Position numbers and translations under genes: made by a program
Source of the DNA: Planctomycetia bacterium
GTDB taxonomy: Bacteria; Planctomycetota; Planctomycetia; Gemmatales; Gemmataceae
Direction: 5' to 3'
Length of the DNA: 64,000 bases
Assembly (NCBI GenBank): GCA_005808665.1
Contig: SYLG01000096.1
Location: 19,158 to 83,157 of the forward strand
The notes under the pieces: generated by a model
What the model was told of the DNA's origin: nothing
Database searches by the model: none
The model's input: the letters and a program-made list of their open reading frames with translations, nothing else
Shown here: positions 63,139 to 64,000 of the stretch, in pieces
Layout: every line of letters begins with the position of its first letter
Numbering within the stretch: the stretch's first letter is position 1

Positions 63139-63864
63139 ATGGGTGATCACTGGATGCTACCCCGAACCATCCGGATATCTCCCGCAGATTTACGGTTGGT
63201 TCCCCAAAACCCCAATTGGTGCCATGTTGCCCTACCTGACGGAAAGACAGCGCGCCTTTTGCCTAGACCCAGGATTGGCAATGCCCTCCTGAACCTTAAC
63301 CGATGGCGGTGTCCCGGGTTCGCCATGTCCATTGCCACCCGGCCTTGGAACGCATCCGATCCTTTCGACCTCGCACCTCTTTTTGTCGATTCTTTTGGCG
63401 CCCTTGAACCGCTTGCCGGGCTCAATGATTCCGAACGCCTGGCGGCTGCCAAAGAGGCTCTTGCCGACGGGTGGGAGGGTAAAGATGGTCCGGTTTCCAC
63501 GGCTAGTGTCGTTGCCCTTTCCGAGGATGAAAAGCCATTGGGCGGGGTCCTGATTACCCTTATTCCCGGTGGAAACCTGGACGGACCAGGTGCTTGGCGG
63601 TGGTTGGAACCGGCCCCGTTGGGATTGGAATCCATGGGCCTGGGAATGCCCCACCTTACCTGGATTTTTGTGGCGGCAGAAAAACAACATACTGGTGTAG
63701 GAGCGGCCCTATTATCCCACGCCGTCCACAGACTTCGCCAAGCGGGCTATTCCCAATTGGCGACAACATTTCTCACCGGTAACCATGCCAGCACCCTGTG
63801 GCACTGGCGCATGGGATTTGAGCTAATGAGTTGGCCCAGTTCCCCCAGGTTACAACGGTGTTAA
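63139..63864 (+). CDS. GNAT-family N-acetyltransferase
   Basis: The 241-residue protein carries a GNAT domain in the C-terminal half. The acetyl-CoA-binding motif is seen as FVAAEKQHTGVGAALLSHAVHRLRQAGY (the Q-x-x-G-x-G/A pattern), preceded by LTWIFVA as beta 4 and followed by LATTFLTGNHASTLWHWRMGFEL. The N-terminal half (residues 1-100) may be a second, degenerate GNAT domain or a partner-binding region. ATG at 63139 is chosen over the TTG at 63127 and the ATG at 63154. It is divergent from the ABC operon; substrate unknown. Confidence 0.86.
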   Translation: MGDHWMLPRTIRISPADLRLVPQNPNWCHVALPDGKTARLLPRPRIGNALLNLNRWRCPGFAMSIATRPWNASDPFDLAPLFVDSFGALEPLAGLNDSERLAAAKEALADGWEGKDGPVSTASVVALSEDEKPLGGVLITLIPGGNLDGPGAWRWLEPAPLGLESMGLGMPHLTWIFVAAEKQHTGVGAALLSHAVHRLRQAGYSQLATTFLTGNHASTLWHWRMGFELMSWPSSPRLQRC

Positions 63865-63873
63865 ACGGAAGGC

Positions 63874-63999
63874 CTAATTGGAGGAAACATTGTAACACAA
63901 AAGAGATCCCTTTTCTCGCAAAAAGAGTCTCCCACCAACTACTACCGGATGGGCCCAGCTATTGTTGCTGGAATTGGGAATCTTGAAGGTACCTTTTTC
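63874..63999 (-). CDS. C-terminal tail of a PQQ-type beta-propeller protein (5' end outside window)
   Basis: A minus-strand frame is open from the right edge to a TAG at 63874-63876 and gives 41 residues. The final part, WAHPVVVGGRLFLREKGSLLCYNV, is the last-blade pattern of planctomycete PQQ-like/BamB-type propellers, similar in character to the C-terminus of the gene at 21481-22872. It is convergent with the GNAT gene, whose stop lies 9 bases away. The start and domain layout cannot be seen. Confidence 0.7.
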   Translation of the reverse strand, partial: EKGTFKIPNSSNNSWAHPVVVGGRLFLREKGSLLCYNVSSN

Positions 64000-64000
64000 C

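Noticed and set aside
1..64000. tRNA, rRNA, CRISPR or insertion sequence
   Set aside because: I looked through the gaps for tRNA T-loop patterns, spaced direct repeats and transposase motifs and found none; a dedicated covariance-model scan would be needed to exclude small RNAs.

Overview
The window reads as chromosomal DNA of a planctomycete, probably of the Gemmataceae/Isosphaeraceae type. This is inferred from the protein families present: a DUF1501 protein, a DUF1559 pseudopilin-like protein, a DUF1080 protein, a TIGR03000-type protein, a Ser/Thr kinase with the N-terminal module common in this phylum, a CotH-kinase protein, and an extracellular protease with a planctomycete-style N-terminal sorting motif. 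Genes lie on both strands in short operons. I saw no insertion sequence, prophage, CRISPR array, rRNA or tRNA. Most genes look intact; the first and last genes are cut by the window edges.

Layout. 0-2.3 kb: end of a DUF1501 gene, then a DUF1559 gene with a small membrane protein. 2.3-10.9 kb: a catabolic island (hydrolase/sialate-esterase fusion, two DapA/NanA-family lyases, a PhyH dioxygenase, an MFS transporter, a NagX-like acyltransferase, a DUF1080 protein). 10.9-17.8 kb: three consecutive minus-strand genes that each carry an HlyD-type adaptor fused to something else (tandem GAF; a WD40 propeller; PqqD plus M50 protease). This is the most unusual locus here. 17.8-19.3 kb: a small unknown gene and parB without parA, divergent from glgB. 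21-27 kb: a PQQ-type propeller, a DUF58-like/membrane protein pair, a hydrolase and a DUF2330 protein. 26.8-35.4 kb: information processing: rho (with a long Tyr/Gln/Gly-rich insert) coupled to thyX, divergent from efp-rpmI-rplT-pheS-pheT, then a Ser/Thr kinase.

36.9-43.5 kb: a sterol-desaturase-type protein, a MurQ/amino-sugar-kinase fusion, a purine-rich gap ending in a strong promoter and a 27-residue Arg/Lys-rich gene, and a TIGR03000-hemF-SDR operon. 43.7-55 kb: mixed single genes (Zn-ribbon protein, DUF418 membrane protein, hydrolase, CotH/EF-hand protein, OFA-type MFS transporter with a ceramidase-like protein, rpsT, C11 protease). 54.9-63 kb: a minus-strand operon for a Gld-like ABC transporter (ATPase, permease, Gldg protein, DUF4340 protein), possibly with a Tat-exported LolA-like protein. 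The window ends with a GNAT acetyltransferase and the tail of a PQQ-propeller gene.

How the parts may work together. The 2-11 kb island and the MurQ-kinase fusion both point to use of acetylated amino sugars, from the medium or from recycling. The HlyD-type cluster is best described as an uncharacterised envelope or export assembly that may link cytosolic sensing (GAF) and intramembrane proteolysis (M50) to adaptor hairpins. Functions are inferred from recognisable motifs only; no database search was run.
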